Source of the DNA: an uncultured Flavobacteriales bacterium
GTDB lineage: Bacteria > Bacteroidota > Bacteroidia > Palsa-965
Length of the DNA stretch: 64,000 nt
Direction of reading: 5' to 3'
Assembly (NCBI GenBank): GCA_903873905.1
Contig: CAIQQJ010000106.1
Location: 35,964 to 99,963 of the forward strand
Under the pieces are notes generated by a model, which worked only from the letters and a program-made list of their open reading frames with translations, did not search any database and was not told the origin of the DNA. Below, piece by piece: positions 15,983 through 25,151 of the stretch (within the stretch, counting starts at the first letter, position 1; each line of letters begins with the position of its first letter). The translations under genes were made by a program, and so were the position numbers.

Positions 15983-18166
15983 TTATTTCTGCACCATAAT
16001 TTTTTCCCTAAGTATTCCCTTCTCCGTTTCAATCATCAAAAAGTAAACACCATTCGGAAAATCTGATAAATCAATTTCAGAATTGCCACTTGCGTTTTTT
16101 TGATCCAACAACAATTCTCCTGAGAGATTATAGATTTTCATTTCCGCATTCACATTGACAGTATTGGGCAACGAAACAAAAAACTTTCCTTCAGAAGGAT
16201 TCGGGTAAACCAAAATTCCACCGGCATTATTCGCTGCATCAATTCCTGAAATAATGGAAACAAGCATCACAAGCGTATCTGCATCACATGAATTACTTGC
16301 AATGAGTGTTACGGTAAAATTGCCAATGCCTCCATACGTGTGTGAAGGATTTTGTGAAGTGCTGGTATTCGCATCACCGAAATTCCATTGGTAATTTGTC
16401 GCATTGGAGGAAGTGTTGGTAAATGTCACCACATTATTCACAATGGAATTGGAAGCAATTGCGTGGACGGCAAGATTATTTGTATTCATTGCTGTATCTG
16501 AAATCCCTTCACTCAAATTCCAATACGTTCCGCTCGGAGATTGTTGCAAAAGAATTGCACGAACCATGTAAGTATAAATTCCAGGATACAACAAGCATGG
16601 ATCAGTAAAAGAATTTCCAATGATGGTGCTTGGGGAAACACGAACATAATTGGTCATCGTGTCGTTCTTCATGTAAACGTAATAGCCAAGAACCGTATCA
16701 GTCGAAGCTGTCCATGTGATGTTGCAATTTGTTCCCACCGTTGTTGCAACCACATTTGAAACTGGAGCAATGATATCATTTCTCAAAGTTGGATCACCCA
16801 TTAATGCAACGTGTACAAATCGTCCTCCGTAATTGTAATAATAAAGCGAGGAATTATTTTGAGAAACACGCACATCATAACCAATGTTTTCTCCCATTGC
16901 CATATGGTGAAATTGCCAATGCGGTCTTCCACTCCAAACATCTGTGAGTGTTGTACCGGAACAAAGTGGTGCGCGTAAAAAATCATTCTGAGAATCCCAA
17001 TCGCCGAAATAACTTCCGAACAACATGGAAAAAACACCTTGCAAATTGGAACTTGCAAAATCAGAAGTCTGTCCAATTCCACCCGCACTTGTAAATGTTC
17101 CACCACCACATCCATACGACCACAAATAACTATTGCCATTCATGGCGGTGAAATAATCATTCGCAGTAACGTTACTTGTTCCAACCAAAGGCCCGAAGTT
17201 TTTATAGCCGCTTGCTGCAAAAGCTTCACCTGAAAAATATCCAAAACCATCATCAATTACAGCGCGATGCACTGCCGTGAAAATTTTATTTCTGTAATCG
17301 TGATCCTTGTCCAAATAATTTCCGAGCAATTGTTCTTCCGTCAATGAAAAAGCGGGCATGTTTGAAAAATCAACTCTTCCAATTTGCAATTCGAGATTAC
17401 TTGGTATTACGCTCTCATCAAATTTTCCATCACCGGGAATATTTCGATTGCGTGGATCACCCGCCACCACATCATTAATGGAAACATCCAACCAGAGTCC
17501 ATCCATATCCGCGTAATAACTATCGGCAGGCCACGCACCTAAATGATCAGGATGTCCATCAGGATTTATATCTCCGCTGTACGGAACGGGAACATGTCCC
17601 AATAAAAAAACCGCTTGCGTATTGGCAGGATCAAGATTGTAATCCGCAAAAATCATCGCTTTCACATGTGTGACTGAATCGGTAGGTGAAACGTAATGCG
17701 TAATTATTTTCCAACCATCACCTTCCAAATCATTTTGCAATCTTTTTATTTTAACGGCGAGTGTAGAAACAAAAGTGCTATCAACAACAAGAATCAAAAC
17801 ACCACGATTTTCCGTTGGAGCAATTGCAATTCCAGAATTGATATATCCATAACCGAAAAAATTAGGTCCCACTCGATAGACTTTATATTCATAGGAAATT
17901 CCAACAGCAACAGTTGAATCAATGTATTGCGTAGCGGTTCCTGCTAATGTTGCCACCGCAACTCCCCAAGCGCCGGAGGTTTTTAATTTTCTATAAATCT
18001 TGTGTTGTGTGGCTGTAGCATTGGCAACCCAATTAAGTGTGATTCGAGCTGGCGAATTTTGCACGACAGCACTCAGTTCAACACTTACATCCTGACAGGT
18101 TTGGGAAAAACTTTTTTCTGCAAAAAGAAAAAAGAGAATTGAAATGAAAAGTAATTTTTGTTTCAT
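15983..18166 (-). CDS. T9SS type A surface protein with C25-like domain and PKD domain
   Basis: A secreted multi-domain protein of 727 residues. The order is: signal peptide (KLLFISILFFLFAEKSFSQ), a fibronectin type III-like domain (about 25-110), a large central domain, a second FN3-like domain, a PKD domain (NYQWNFGDANTSTSQNPSHT) and a type A sorting domain (VYPNPSEGKFFVSLP ... GVYFLMIETEKG). The central domain (about 115-450) has RGVLILVVDSTF, VFLLGHVPVPYSG, LWSYGCGGGTFTSAGG and VHVALMGDPTLR. These resemble the caspase-like fold of gingipain-type C25 peptidases, with Cys in the CGGG loop as a possible nucleophile. I did not find a clear GHG histidine motif, so peptidase activity is uncertain. 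Confidence 0.75.
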   Translation of the reverse strand: MKQKLLFISILFFLFAEKSFSQTCQDVSVELSAVVQNSPARITLNWVANATATQHKIYRKLKTSGAWGVAVATLAGTATQYIDSTVAVGISYEYKVYRVGPNFFGYGYINSGIAIAPTENRGVLILVVDSTFVSTLAVKIKRLQNDLEGDGWKIITHYVSPTDSVTHVKAMIFADYNLDPANTQAVFLLGHVPVPYSGDINPDGHPDHLGAWPADSYYADMDGLWLDVSINDVVAGDPRNRNIPGDGKFDESVIPSNLELQIGRVDFSNMPAFSLTEEQLLGNYLDKDHDYRNKIFTAVHRAVIDDGFGYFSGEAFAASGYKNFGPLVGTSNVTANDYFTAMNGNSYLWSYGCGGGTFTSAGGIGQTSDFASSNLQGVFSMLFGSYFGDWDSQNDFLRAPLCSGTTLTDVWSGRPHWQFHHMAMGENIGYDVRVSQNNSSLYYYNYGGRFVHVALMGDPTLRNDIIAPVSNVVATTVGTNCNITWTASTDTVLGYYVYMKNDTMTNYVRVSPSTIIGNSFTDPCLLYPGIYTYMVRAILLQQSPSGTYWNLSEGISDTAMNTNNLAVHAIASNSIVNNVVTFTNTSSNATNYQWNFGDANTSTSQNPSHTYGGIGNFTVTLIASNSCDADTLVMLVSIISGIDAANNAGGILVYPNPSEGKFFVSLPNTVNVNAEMKIYNLSGELLLDQKNASGNSEIDLSDFPNGVYFLMIETEKGILREKIMVQK

Positions 18167-18202
18167 GGAAATTGTATTGAGAAAGTAAGGTACAAAATGT
18201 TT

Positions 18203-18817
18203 TCAGGCCAATAGCCCAAACTCAAATCCTCTTCCCTGCATTTCTTCAATAAATTTCGGAAGTGCAAACAACATTCGGTCTTTCGCTTTTTCGCTATCAT
18301 GAAAAACCACAATTGATCCTTCTCGGGAATATTTCAATGCAGTTTGCAAACAATTTTCTCCACTCCATTCCTTGTCAAAATCGTAAGTCAAAACATCCCA
18401 CAATACAATTTTATATTTCCGCTGTATTTGTTTCCGCTGAGGTTTGCGCATTCTTCCATAGGGCGGACGGAAAATGTTGGAGGAAAATTGTTCTGAACAC
18501 AGTTGCACTTCCTTCAAATAATTTTTTGTTGTTGTATTCCATCCATCCGCATGACCGAACGTGTGATTGCCAACTGCGTGTCCTTCGGAAATGATTTGTT
18601 TGAAAATTTCTGGATGCTTCTGCACATTATTTCCAACGCAGAAAAAAGTTGCTTTCACATTGAACTGCTGTAAAACAGAAAGTGCCTCAGGAGTTACCCC
18701 GGGCACTGGTCCGTCATCAAATGTGAGATAGATTTTTTTTTCTGACTTGTTCATTCTCCACAATGCACCAGGAAATAATTTCCTGAACAAATAGGGCGGA
18801 CGAACAAGCGCTCGCAT
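18203..18817 (-). CDS. Polysaccharide deacetylase family protein (NodB fold)
   Basis: A carbohydrate esterase family 4 enzyme of 204 residues that removes N- or O-acetyl groups from surface polysaccharide or peptidoglycan. Motifs: TFDDGPVPG (metal/catalytic Asp), GNHTFGH (metal His pair), FRPPYGR (substrate groove) and WDVLTYDFDKEW. There is no clear signal peptide; the N-terminus (MRALVRPPYLFRKLFPGALW) is basic and hydrophobic and may associate with membrane. It follows the DUF2723 gene with a 3-nt spacer on the same strand, so the two are likely co-transcribed. Confidence 0.9.
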   Translation of the reverse strand: MRALVRPPYLFRKLFPGALWRMNKSEKKIYLTFDDGPVPGVTPEALSVLQQFNVKATFFCVGNNVQKHPEIFKQIISEGHAVGNHTFGHADGWNTTTKNYLKEVQLCSEQFSSNIFRPPYGRMRKPQRKQIQRKYKIVLWDVLTYDFDKEWSGENCLQTALKYSREGSIVVFHDSEKAKDRMLFALPKFIEEMQGRGFEFGLLA

Positions 18818-18820
18818 ATT

Positions 18821-21800
18821 TTATTTTCCTGATTTCGTAGCAGATGCGCCTGCTTTTGCAGAATCTCTCTGCATAGCTTGCATGAACGAATCGATTTGGT
18901 GTTGCGTTGGTCCTTGACCTTGTTGTTGGCCACGCTGACTATTCTGTTGTTCCTCTTCAGTTGGAATTCCCATTGCTCTCAATCGAGCTGCATAAGAATC
19001 GGCAATATCTTTTTGTCCGTATTGTTTTGCTGAAGCCTGCAACATTTGCAACGCGCGTTGAATGTTTCCAGAATCACTATCATATGATTCTGTAGCACTT
19101 GCTTTCATGGTAAGTGCGCTGTAGAATTTATATTCTTCTTCACACTGATCAAAAAGTATTTTCGAAAGTTTGTTCGCTTTATCATTTCCATTCGCGACAT
19201 AGTAGGAACTTACCATGTATGCCATCAATGGTTCATAAGGAACATGTTCTTGTGGCATCACTTCCAAACAACGATCGAGCACCTTGATAGCCTGTTCGTG
19301 TTTGCCATCATCATTCAGGAAGTTTGCAAGCGTAATCATTTGCAAACGCTGATTGGTAGTGAAGCGAAGATTATTTTCATCCATGTAAATCTTTTTGGAT
19401 TTATCTTCCAATCCACCCCATGCAAATCCAGGGAATTCTTTTGATCCAGCAACACCCATCATTTTATTGTACATGAGTTGAGTATTGCAAAGTACATTTC
19501 CATTGAAGCTTTGACGATTTGCAACCATAGGAACAAGATGATAAGCAAGTCCTTCTAATTGGAAGAATCCTTCAAGATTGAGATAACTGTCGTTACCAGC
19601 AGTCACCGCAAAATACACAGGGCGTTTCCAATTATTAGTTGCAAGCAAATCAAGAATCATCAAATCAGCTTTCAACAAATATTGTTTGTTGATGGTCCAT
19701 TCAACACGATCCAAAATTAAACTGTCAGGTGTATTTGCAGGAACAGTTCCGTTTGCTTTTACAAGCGCTTTGTCAACTGGAATGTAAACTCTGTTTGTAG
19801 GAAGAACAAAAACAGTGTCAGGGAAACTTTCGCCGTTATCATCTGGGCGATATTGAACTTCCATTGCATCCTTGTTTTCATTCTTGATCAAATCAACAAG
19901 TTCGCGAGCGCTCATGGGTTTTCCTTCCTTCGGTTTATTTTTATCAAACAAAGTCTGATCAAAGAAAACCTGATCGCAAGATCCTTGACGTGTGCGATAA
20001 GTTGGAAGAGAGAAAGGAACGCGATCTGATTCGTAAGCTTTACGAGAAGCTTGTTCGATATACCAATCCGTATTCAAGAGTGATAAATTCAATACGCGCA
20101 TGTCGGTTCTATAACCTTCAACTTCTTGCACGTACCATAAAGGGAAAGTGTCATTATCGCCATTGGTAAACAGAATCGCGTTTTTGTCACAAGTCGATAA
20201 ATAATTTTTTGCAAAATCGCGAGCGGTGAAACGGTGCGAACGATCATGATCATCCCAACCTTGCGATCCCATCATGAAAGGAACAACTCCACTCATGACT
20301 ACAGCCAAACCGGCCGCGGTCACTTCTTTGAGTTTCACATATTTCACTATTAAGTCGTAAAGTCCATAAACTCCGAATCCAATCCAGAATGCAAATGCAT
20401 AGAATGACCCCGCATACGCATAGTCACGTTCACGCGGTTGCAAAGGATATTGATTCAGGTAAACCACAATGGCCAGACCCGTAAACATGAACATCAGTGT
20501 AACCACCAAAGCGCTTTTCCAATCCTGTTTGAAGTGGAACCAGAGTCCAAGCAAACCAAGTATAAGCGGAAGCATAAAATAATTATTGTTAGCATAATTG
20601 TTACGCATTCGACTTGGCATTTGAACCTTGTCCACTTTATTTTTATTCAATCCGCTTTGCCAATTTCCATCGGTAAGATTTCCGTGACCTTGAATGTCAT
20701 TTTGTTTTCCAGCAAAATTCCAAAGGAAATAACGCATGTACATCCAATTCAATTGGTACCGTGCAAAATATCGGAGATTCGCACCAAACGTAGGCTTCTT
20801 GTATTTTTTCATTTCGCCCGTTTGGCGATCCCGTACTTCAACGGTTGTGTGATTATTAGCGAAGTCACTCCAGTTTTCATATTCTTTCACATGCGATCGC
20901 TGTTGTGATTCCCACATACGAGGGAAAACTGTCGACATTTCTGGAGCATAATTGTAAACGGTTTGTTTACGGGAATCAATTATTCCATAGTTGCCATTTT
21001 TTGCATCCTGTGCATAAACAGGATTTCCATCATCAGCAGTATTTTCTGCATCGAGTGGCGCATTGTAATAAGGACCGTATGCAATTGGCCAATCACCATA
21101 TTGTTCACGATTCAAATAAGCAAGAAGACTGATCGCGTTCTCTGGATTGTTTTCATCCATTGGTGTATTCGCTTTGGAACGAATAACAAGAACGAAGAAA
21201 CTGGAATAACCAATGAGCAATACAGTGAAACAAAGAATGACTGTATTGAGGATAACACGATGATCGCGGTATTTATAAATTAAGAAACCTACACCTACCA
21301 CAGTTAAGAATGGCAATAAAATTTTTCCGTAGATCGCTGCACCAACTAAAGTGAAGAAGAAAAACGTTCCTGTTATTCCCAAGAAAATTTTGAAAAGTTT
21401 TTGTCCGCCTTTCGTTGTGTACATCAAACCTGAAACGATCATTCCAATTAACAGAAGGAAATAAATAATTGTTCCGGCATTGAATGGAAGTCCAACTGTA
21501 TTCACGAAAAACAATTCAAAATTCGCAGCAGCAGAAACGACACCAGGGATAATTCCATTCTGAATAACACCAAGCAAACCAACAGCACAAAGCATCGCAA
21601 TGATTAATCCTTTACGGTTTGGCTCTTTGAATTTTTTGAAATAAATAATAAATACGATGGAAGGAATGGTAAGTAAGTTCAATAAGTGGACTCCAACAGA
21701 AAGTCCCATCATATAAGCGATGAACACAATCCATTTGTCGGCACGCGGACTATCATCAGCATCCCATTTCAAGATTCCCCAGAACACAAGTGCCGTAAAG

Positions 21801-22258
21801 AAAGACGACATCGCATAAACCTCACCCTCAACAGCTGAGAACCAGAACGAATCGCAAAAACAATAAGCCATTGCCCCAACAAATCCGCTACCAAGAATTG
21901 CATACATGCGGCCATCTGTCAATTCTTGCTTCATGGCTGTAATTAATTTTCTGCCAAGAAGTGTGATGGAAAAATACATGAACATAATTGTACCCGCACT
22001 AGCAACGGCCGACATGGTATTCACTGCCGCAGCCACATATTTTGTATCGCTAGCGAAAAGAGAGAAAAGGCGACCTATGAGAAGGAAAAATGGCGCACCG
22101 GGAGGGTGACCAACTTCGAGTTTGAAGCTACAAGCGATATATTCCCCACAATCCCAGAAGGAGGCTGTAGGTTCGATTGTGGAAATGAAAACGATGGAGG
22201 CGATCACGAAAATGATCAAGCCCAATACGTTATTTAGCAGTTTGTATCTGGATGTCAT
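18821..22258 (-). CDS. DUF2723 (GT117-like) multispanning membrane protein
   Basis: A 1145-residue membrane protein. The N-terminal half has about a dozen hydrophobic helices. The first periplasmic loop carries SFWDCGEYIACSFKLEVGHP, the signature of DUF2723, a C-type glycosyltransferase-like family found across Bacteroidota and linked to protein O-glycosylation (PMT-like). The C-terminal half contains a soluble domain with NGDNDTFPLWYVQEVEGYR and ends in a low-complexity Gln/Ser tail. It probably transfers a sugar from a lipid carrier in the inner membrane; donor and acceptor are unknown. The candidate -7 box TATCTTCG is at 22291-22298. Confidence 0.92.
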   Translation of the reverse strand: MTSRYKLLNNVLGLIIFVIASIVFISTIEPTASFWDCGEYIACSFKLEVGHPPGAPFFLLIGRLFSLFASDTKYVAAAVNTMSAVASAGTIMFMYFSITLLGRKLITAMKQELTDGRMYAILGSGFVGAMAYCFCDSFWFSAVEGEVYAMSSFFTALVFWGILKWDADDSPRADKWIVFIAYMMGLSVGVHLLNLLTIPSIVFIIYFKKFKEPNRKGLIIAMLCAVGLLGVIQNGIIPGVVSAAANFELFFVNTVGLPFNAGTIIYFLLLIGMIVSGLMYTTKGGQKLFKIFLGITGTFFFFTLVGAAIYGKILLPFLTVVGVGFLIYKYRDHRVILNTVILCFTVLLIGYSSFFVLVIRSKANTPMDENNPENAISLLAYLNREQYGDWPIAYGPYYNAPLDAENTADDGNPVYAQDAKNGNYGIIDSRKQTVYNYAPEMSTVFPRMWESQQRSHVKEYENWSDFANNHTTVEVRDRQTGEMKKYKKPTFGANLRYFARYQLNWMYMRYFLWNFAGKQNDIQGHGNLTDGNWQSGLNKNKVDKVQMPSRMRNNYANNNYFMLPLILGLLGLWFHFKQDWKSALVVTLMFMFTGLAIVVYLNQYPLQPRERDYAYAGSFYAFAFWIGFGVYGLYDLIVKYVKLKEVTAAGLAVVMSGVVPFMMGSQGWDDHDRSHRFTARDFAKNYLSTCDKNAILFTNGDNDTFPLWYVQEVEGYRTDMRVLNLSLLNTDWYIEQASRKAYESDRVPFSLPTYRTRQGSCDQVFFDQTLFDKNKPKEGKPMSARELVDLIKNENKDAMEVQYRPDDNGESFPDTVFVLPTNRVYIPVDKALVKANGTVPANTPDSLILDRVEWTINKQYLLKADLMILDLLATNNWKRPVYFAVTAGNDSYLNLEGFFQLEGLAYHLVPMVANRQSFNGNVLCNTQLMYNKMMGVAGSKEFPGFAWGGLEDKSKKIYMDENNLRFTTNQRLQMITLANFLNDDGKHEQAIKVLDRCLEVMPQEHVPYEPLMAYMVSSYYVANGNDKANKLSKILFDQCEEEYKFYSALTMKASATESYDSDSGNIQRALQMLQASAKQYGQKDIADSYAARLRAMGIPTEEEQQNSQRGQQQGQGPTQHQIDSFMQAMQRDSAKAGASATKSGK

Positions 22259-22290
22259 GGAATTGTGATAAGATTCAACAATTATGCGGG

Positions 22291-22298
22291 CGAAGATA
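22291..22298 (-). promoter_or_regulatory. Putative -7 box of the DUF2723 gene
   Basis: TATCTTCG on the minus strand lies 32 nt before the start codon. It is the TTCG variant of TAnnTTTG. No -33 element is evident. Confidence 0.35.
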
Positions 22299-22410
22299 GG
22301 AATTTAGGGTATTTATCTCCTGTTAATTAGGCCAAGTTGAATCTAAATTTTGTGAAAAAACATATTGTAACTACATTTGCGACCCCGCTGAATAAATAGG
22401 TGGTGGAAAT

Positions 22411-22483
22411 TGACCGATGGTGTAACTGGCAACACGTTTGGTTTTGGTCCAAAAGAGTCCAGGTTCGAGCCCTGGTCGGTCAA
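22411..22483 (+). tRNA. tRNA-Gln (anticodon TTG)
   Basis: A complete cloverleaf can be drawn. The 7-bp acceptor stem is TGACCGA/TCGGTCA, the D-stem GTGT/ACAC, the anticodon stem TTTGG/CCAAA with loop TTTTGGT (anticodon TTG), and the T-stem CCAGG/CCTGG with TTCGAGC loop. The discriminator base is A and CCA is not encoded. It decodes CAA as glutamine. It is a single gene followed directly by a terminator hairpin. Confidence 0.95.
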
Positions 22484-22488
22484 CAGAA

Positions 22489-22518
22489 AAGCTTCTCATT
22501 TATGAGAGGCTTTTTTTG
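22489..22518 (+). terminator. Terminator after tRNA-Gln
   Basis: AAGCTTCTCAT (22489-22499) pairs with ATGAGAGGCTT (22502-22512, one G-T pair) and is followed by a run of T. It starts 6 nt after the tRNA. Confidence 0.85.
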
Positions 22519-22850
22519 TTTTGTGCCAATTTTTCATTGGGGGAATTGCCAATTGTATAATTGCCGATTTCCAATTGGTTTGTTTTCAAATGCGTTAAAA
22601 TTCTGTTTATGCGATCACTTGTTTTTGTTTCGTGGCTTTGCAGCTTGTGTGATTTCAATTTATTGGTGGAGTTTTCAGCGAAAGAATGATTTTTCACATA
22701 GAAATGTTATTTATGTTATTGATATCTAAATAGTTAGGCTTTTTCACAAAAAAAACATTGCCACAAAAGCACCAAAACACAAACCATTTCTAAAAAACCA
22801 TTTTAAAATTTAAAATCAATAACACCAAAAAATCAATCGGAAATTCGAAT
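22519..22850. other. Gene-free spacer
   Basis: No gene is supported. The start is rich in CCAATT/AATTGG words (AATTGCCAATTG, TTTCCAATTGG). Near 22745-22790 there is a worn copy of the TCACGCAAAAAA plus ATTGCCACAAAGGCAC word pair found in the first 270 bases. Confidence 0.5.
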
Positions 22851-23097
22851 TCATTTCGCTTCCCTAGACTTCAACATTTGTATTGTCAATATTCCAAGTA
22901 TAATAATCACGAAGTCATTTGCGACATAGGTAATTATTTTGTCTTTGAAATATTTCGAATCGTAAACAAGTGCAATACCTCATCAATGCTGAAAAATAAA
23001 TTTGCATAATGGAAGGATCAGTTCTTAAAATGAAAGCAGGTTTGCCAATTGAACTACCTACAAGAACTTCAAATTGAGCATTAGCATTGCCAATTTA
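22851..23097 (-). pseudogene. Frameshifted remnant of a small membrane protein gene
   Basis: Read on the minus strand, one frame gives EVLVGSSIGKPAFILRTDPS then IMQIYFSALM. The reading then continues in a shifted frame as GIALVYDSKYFKDKIITYVA, NDFVIIILGILTIQMLK and SREAK before TGA. The break is around 22979-22984. Both halves read like real protein (balanced composition, a hydrophobic helix near the C-terminus) and no intact start is left. I cannot name the family. It overlaps the DNA just upstream of panD. Confidence 0.4.
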
Positions 23098-23124
23098 TCC
23101 GCTTTCATTTTTGGCAGTTTTCAG

Positions 23125-23132
23125 TACCTTTG
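23125..23132 (+). promoter_or_regulatory. Putative -7 box of the panD operon
   Basis: TACCTTTG is an exact TAnnTTTG match that ends 8 nt before the panD ATG. A transcript starting at the usual distance would be almost leaderless. Confidence 0.55.
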
Positions 23133-23140
23133 ACACCGCT

Positions 23141-23494
23141 ATGACAATTCAAGTTTTAAAATCAAAACTTCACCGTGTCCGTGTTACAGAGGCCGATCTT
23201 AATTACATCGGAAGTGTAACCATTGATGAAAATTTAATGGATGCGGCGAACTTGATCGAAAACGAACAGGTTCATGTATTTAATTACAGAAATGGTGAAC
23301 GCATTATTACTTATGTAATCAAAGGCGCTCGTGATTCTGGCGTGATTTGTTTGAACGGACCTGCAGCTTTGAAATTCTCTCCGAATGACGAAGTGATTAT
23401 TGTTTCTTATGCGGGAATGACAGTGGAAGAAGCAAAGTTGTTTCAACCAGCTGTTGTTTTTCCGGAATCAAAGACCAATAAATTAAAATCCTAA
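23141..23494 (+). CDS. panD: Aspartate 1-decarboxylase
   Basis: PanD makes beta-alanine from L-aspartate for pantothenate and CoA synthesis. It is a pyruvoyl enzyme produced as a pro-protein of 117 residues. The self-cleavage site is G24-S25 in YIGSVTID, where Ser25 becomes the pyruvoyl group. Lys9 and the conserved LNGPAALKF and EVIIVSYA segments are present. ATG 23141 ([13 protein letters not shown]) is the family's normal start; a longer reading from 23087 would cross the promoter. It heads an operon with the membrane protein (3-nt gap) and rfaE2. Confidence 0.96.
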   Translation: MTIQVLKSKLHRVRVTEADLNYIGSVTIDENLMDAANLIENEQVHVFNYRNGERIITYVIKGARDSGVICLNGPAALKFSPNDEVIIVSYAGMTVEEAKLFQPAVVFPESKTNKLKS

Positions 23495-23497
23495 GAC

Positions 23498-24508
23498 TTG
23501 AAAAAGTCGAAACTTCGTCAACTATTACAATTTGTCCTGTTCTTCGGACTTGGTGTTGGTTTGATGTATTGGCAATTCAGTCGGTTTGATGCAAATCAAA
23601 AAGCTCAATTTTTTATTGGATTAAAAACGGCAAATTACAAATGGTTTGTGCTTGCCATTTTCATTGGAGCGCTTGCACATTTGAGTCGCGCAATTCGTTG
23701 GCAACAATTACTGCATCCATTGGGCAGAAAAGTTGGATTGGGAAATCGTTTTTATGCGGTGATGATCGGTTATCTCGCGAATTATGGATTGCCGCGTTCT
23801 GGAGAATTTGTGAGAGGCGGATTATTATTGGAAAGCGATGGTGTTCCATTTAGTGAAGCGTTTGGAACCATAGTCGTTGAAAGAATTGTTGATACACTCT
23901 GTTTATTATTGGTATTTCTGCTTGTATTACTTTTTCAATTTTCCCAATTGCAAACTTTATGGGTTCAATATATTTGGGATCCTGCATTATTGAAAATAAC
24001 CGCACTTGCAGCGAATACAACGACCTTGATAATTTTGATTTCTGCAGTAGTTCTTTTTTTAGGAGTGCTTATTTTTTTCAGAAGAAAAATCGGGAAATTT
24101 TTTACTGGCAAACTTGGAAAGTTTTTGACAGGATTCAAGAATGGTATATTGGCCGTGAAGCGTGTTCCGAATCCTGGTTGGTTTATTTTCCATTCACTTT
24201 TCATTTGGACATGTTATTTGTTGTCGCTTTACACTTGTTTTTTCTGTTTCCCGGAAACATCAGGACTTTCACTCTACACGGCTTTGATACTTTTATTGTT
24301 CGGAACATTCGGAGTCATTTTCACTCCCGGCGGAATGGGCGCATATCAAATCATCATCACTACTTTACTCATTCGCATGTTTGAATCAACAACACCAGCT
24401 GCTGCACCATTCTCTTGGTTGAGTTGGGGAGCACAAGTAATTACGGTAATTATTTTTTGCGGAATTGCTGTTGCCATAAAACCTCTCCTAAATCGCGTCA
24501 AGAAATGA
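23498..24508 (+). CDS. Flippase-like membrane protein (lysylphosphatidylglycerol synthase TM family, UPF0104)
   Basis: A polytopic inner-membrane protein of 336 residues with about eight hydrophobic helices. The conserved motifs are [39 protein letters not shown] and [16 protein letters not shown], which place it in the family PF03706-like. Members are proposed to move or modify lipids; the substrate here is unknown. It begins with a TTG codon 3 nt after the panD stop. The first internal ATG would remove part of helix 1. Its stop codon overlaps the rfaE2 ATG by 4 bp (ATGA), indicating translational coupling. Confidence 0.88.
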   Translation: MKKSKLRQLLQFVLFFGLGVGLMYWQFSRFDANQKAQFFIGLKTANYKWFVLAIFIGALAHLSRAIRWQQLLHPLGRKVGLGNRFYAVMIGYLANYGLPRSGEFVRGGLLLESDGVPFSEAFGTIVVERIVDTLCLLLVFLLVLLFQFSQLQTLWVQYIWDPALLKITALAANTTTLIILISAVVLFLGVLIFFRRKIGKFFTGKLGKFLTGFKNGILAVKRVPNPGWFIFHSLFIWTCYLLSLYTCFFCFPETSGLSLYTALILLLFGTFGVIFTPGGMGAYQIIITTLLIRMFESTTPAAAPFSWLSWGAQVITVIIFCGIAVAIKPLLNRVKK

Positions 24509-25029
24509 ACACGCCCGATCTTCTGAAAAATAAAATTCACACGCGCGAATCGATCAAACATTTATTGGGGCGCCAACATTTTTTCAAAAGGAAAATTGTT
24601 TTTACGAATGGCTGTTTCGACATTCTTCACTTAGGACATGTCGATTATTTAGCGAAAGCATCTGATTTCGGCGATTTTTTTGTGTTGGGATTGAACAGCG
24701 ATGCATCAGTGAAAATGTTGAACAAGGGAAGTAATCGTCCATTGCAGGATGAACATTCCCGCGCGATGCTAATTGCTGCGATGGATTTTGTAGATGCTGT
24801 GGTTTTATTTGATGAGGCAACTCCTTTGGAGTTAATTCAATTTGTGAAACCGGACGTATTGGTAAAAGGTGCCGATTATGATGCACATGAAAAAGACCCG
24901 AAGAACAAAAAATATATTGTGGGATCTGATGTGGTAAGGGCGAATGGTGGTGAAGTGAAGACGATTGAATTTGTGGAAGGTTATTCTACATCAGCTATTG
25001 AAAAGAAAATTAGAGACTCAAAGATTTAA
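24505..25029 (+). CDS. rfaE2: D-glycero-beta-D-manno-heptose 1-phosphate adenylyltransferase
   Basis: A nucleotidyltransferase of 174 residues that joins ATP and heptose 1-phosphate to give ADP-heptose for the LPS inner core. It corresponds to the C-terminal half of HldE as a separate protein. Motifs: [13 protein letters not shown] (HxGH nucleotidyl-transfer site), [21 protein letters not shown] and [12 protein letters not shown]. The true start is the ATG at 24505, which overlaps the preceding stop. A kinase partner (rfaE1) is not in the window. Confidence 0.94.
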   Translation: MNTPDLLKNKIHTRESIKHLLGRQHFFKRKIVFTNGCFDILHLGHVDYLAKASDFGDFFVLGLNSDASVKMLNKGSNRPLQDEHSRAMLIAAMDFVDAVVLFDEATPLELIQFVKPDVLVKGADYDAHEKDPKNKKYIVGSDVVRANGGEVKTIEFVEGYSTSAIEKKIRDSKI

Positions 25030-25099
25030 GAATTACTAAATTCATCTCAAAAAAAAATCAAAAAAAAATTCGCAGACCTTTCGGATAAGTGAAAAATGA

Positions 25100-25124
25100 A
25101 AGCCGCACAAAAAATGTGCGGCTT
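25100..25124. terminator. Convergent terminator between rfaE2 and the PorP/SprF gene
   Basis: A perfect 10-bp stem AAGCCGCACA/TGTGCGGCTT with loop AAAAA. On the minus strand it is followed by TTTCATTTTT and on the plus strand by CTTAATTC. It lies between two converging genes. Confidence 0.85.
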
Positions 25125-25151
25125 CTTAATTCATACTCCACCAATCTAGTA

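Noticed and set aside
20438..20908. A 156-residue plus-strand open frame
   Set aside because: It is antisense to the DUF2723 gene and shows no domain or signal.
22411..23097. tRNA-Gln as an attachment site of an integrated element
   Set aside because: No integrase gene and no repeated 3' tRNA end were found within the window; only a decayed gene fragment follows.
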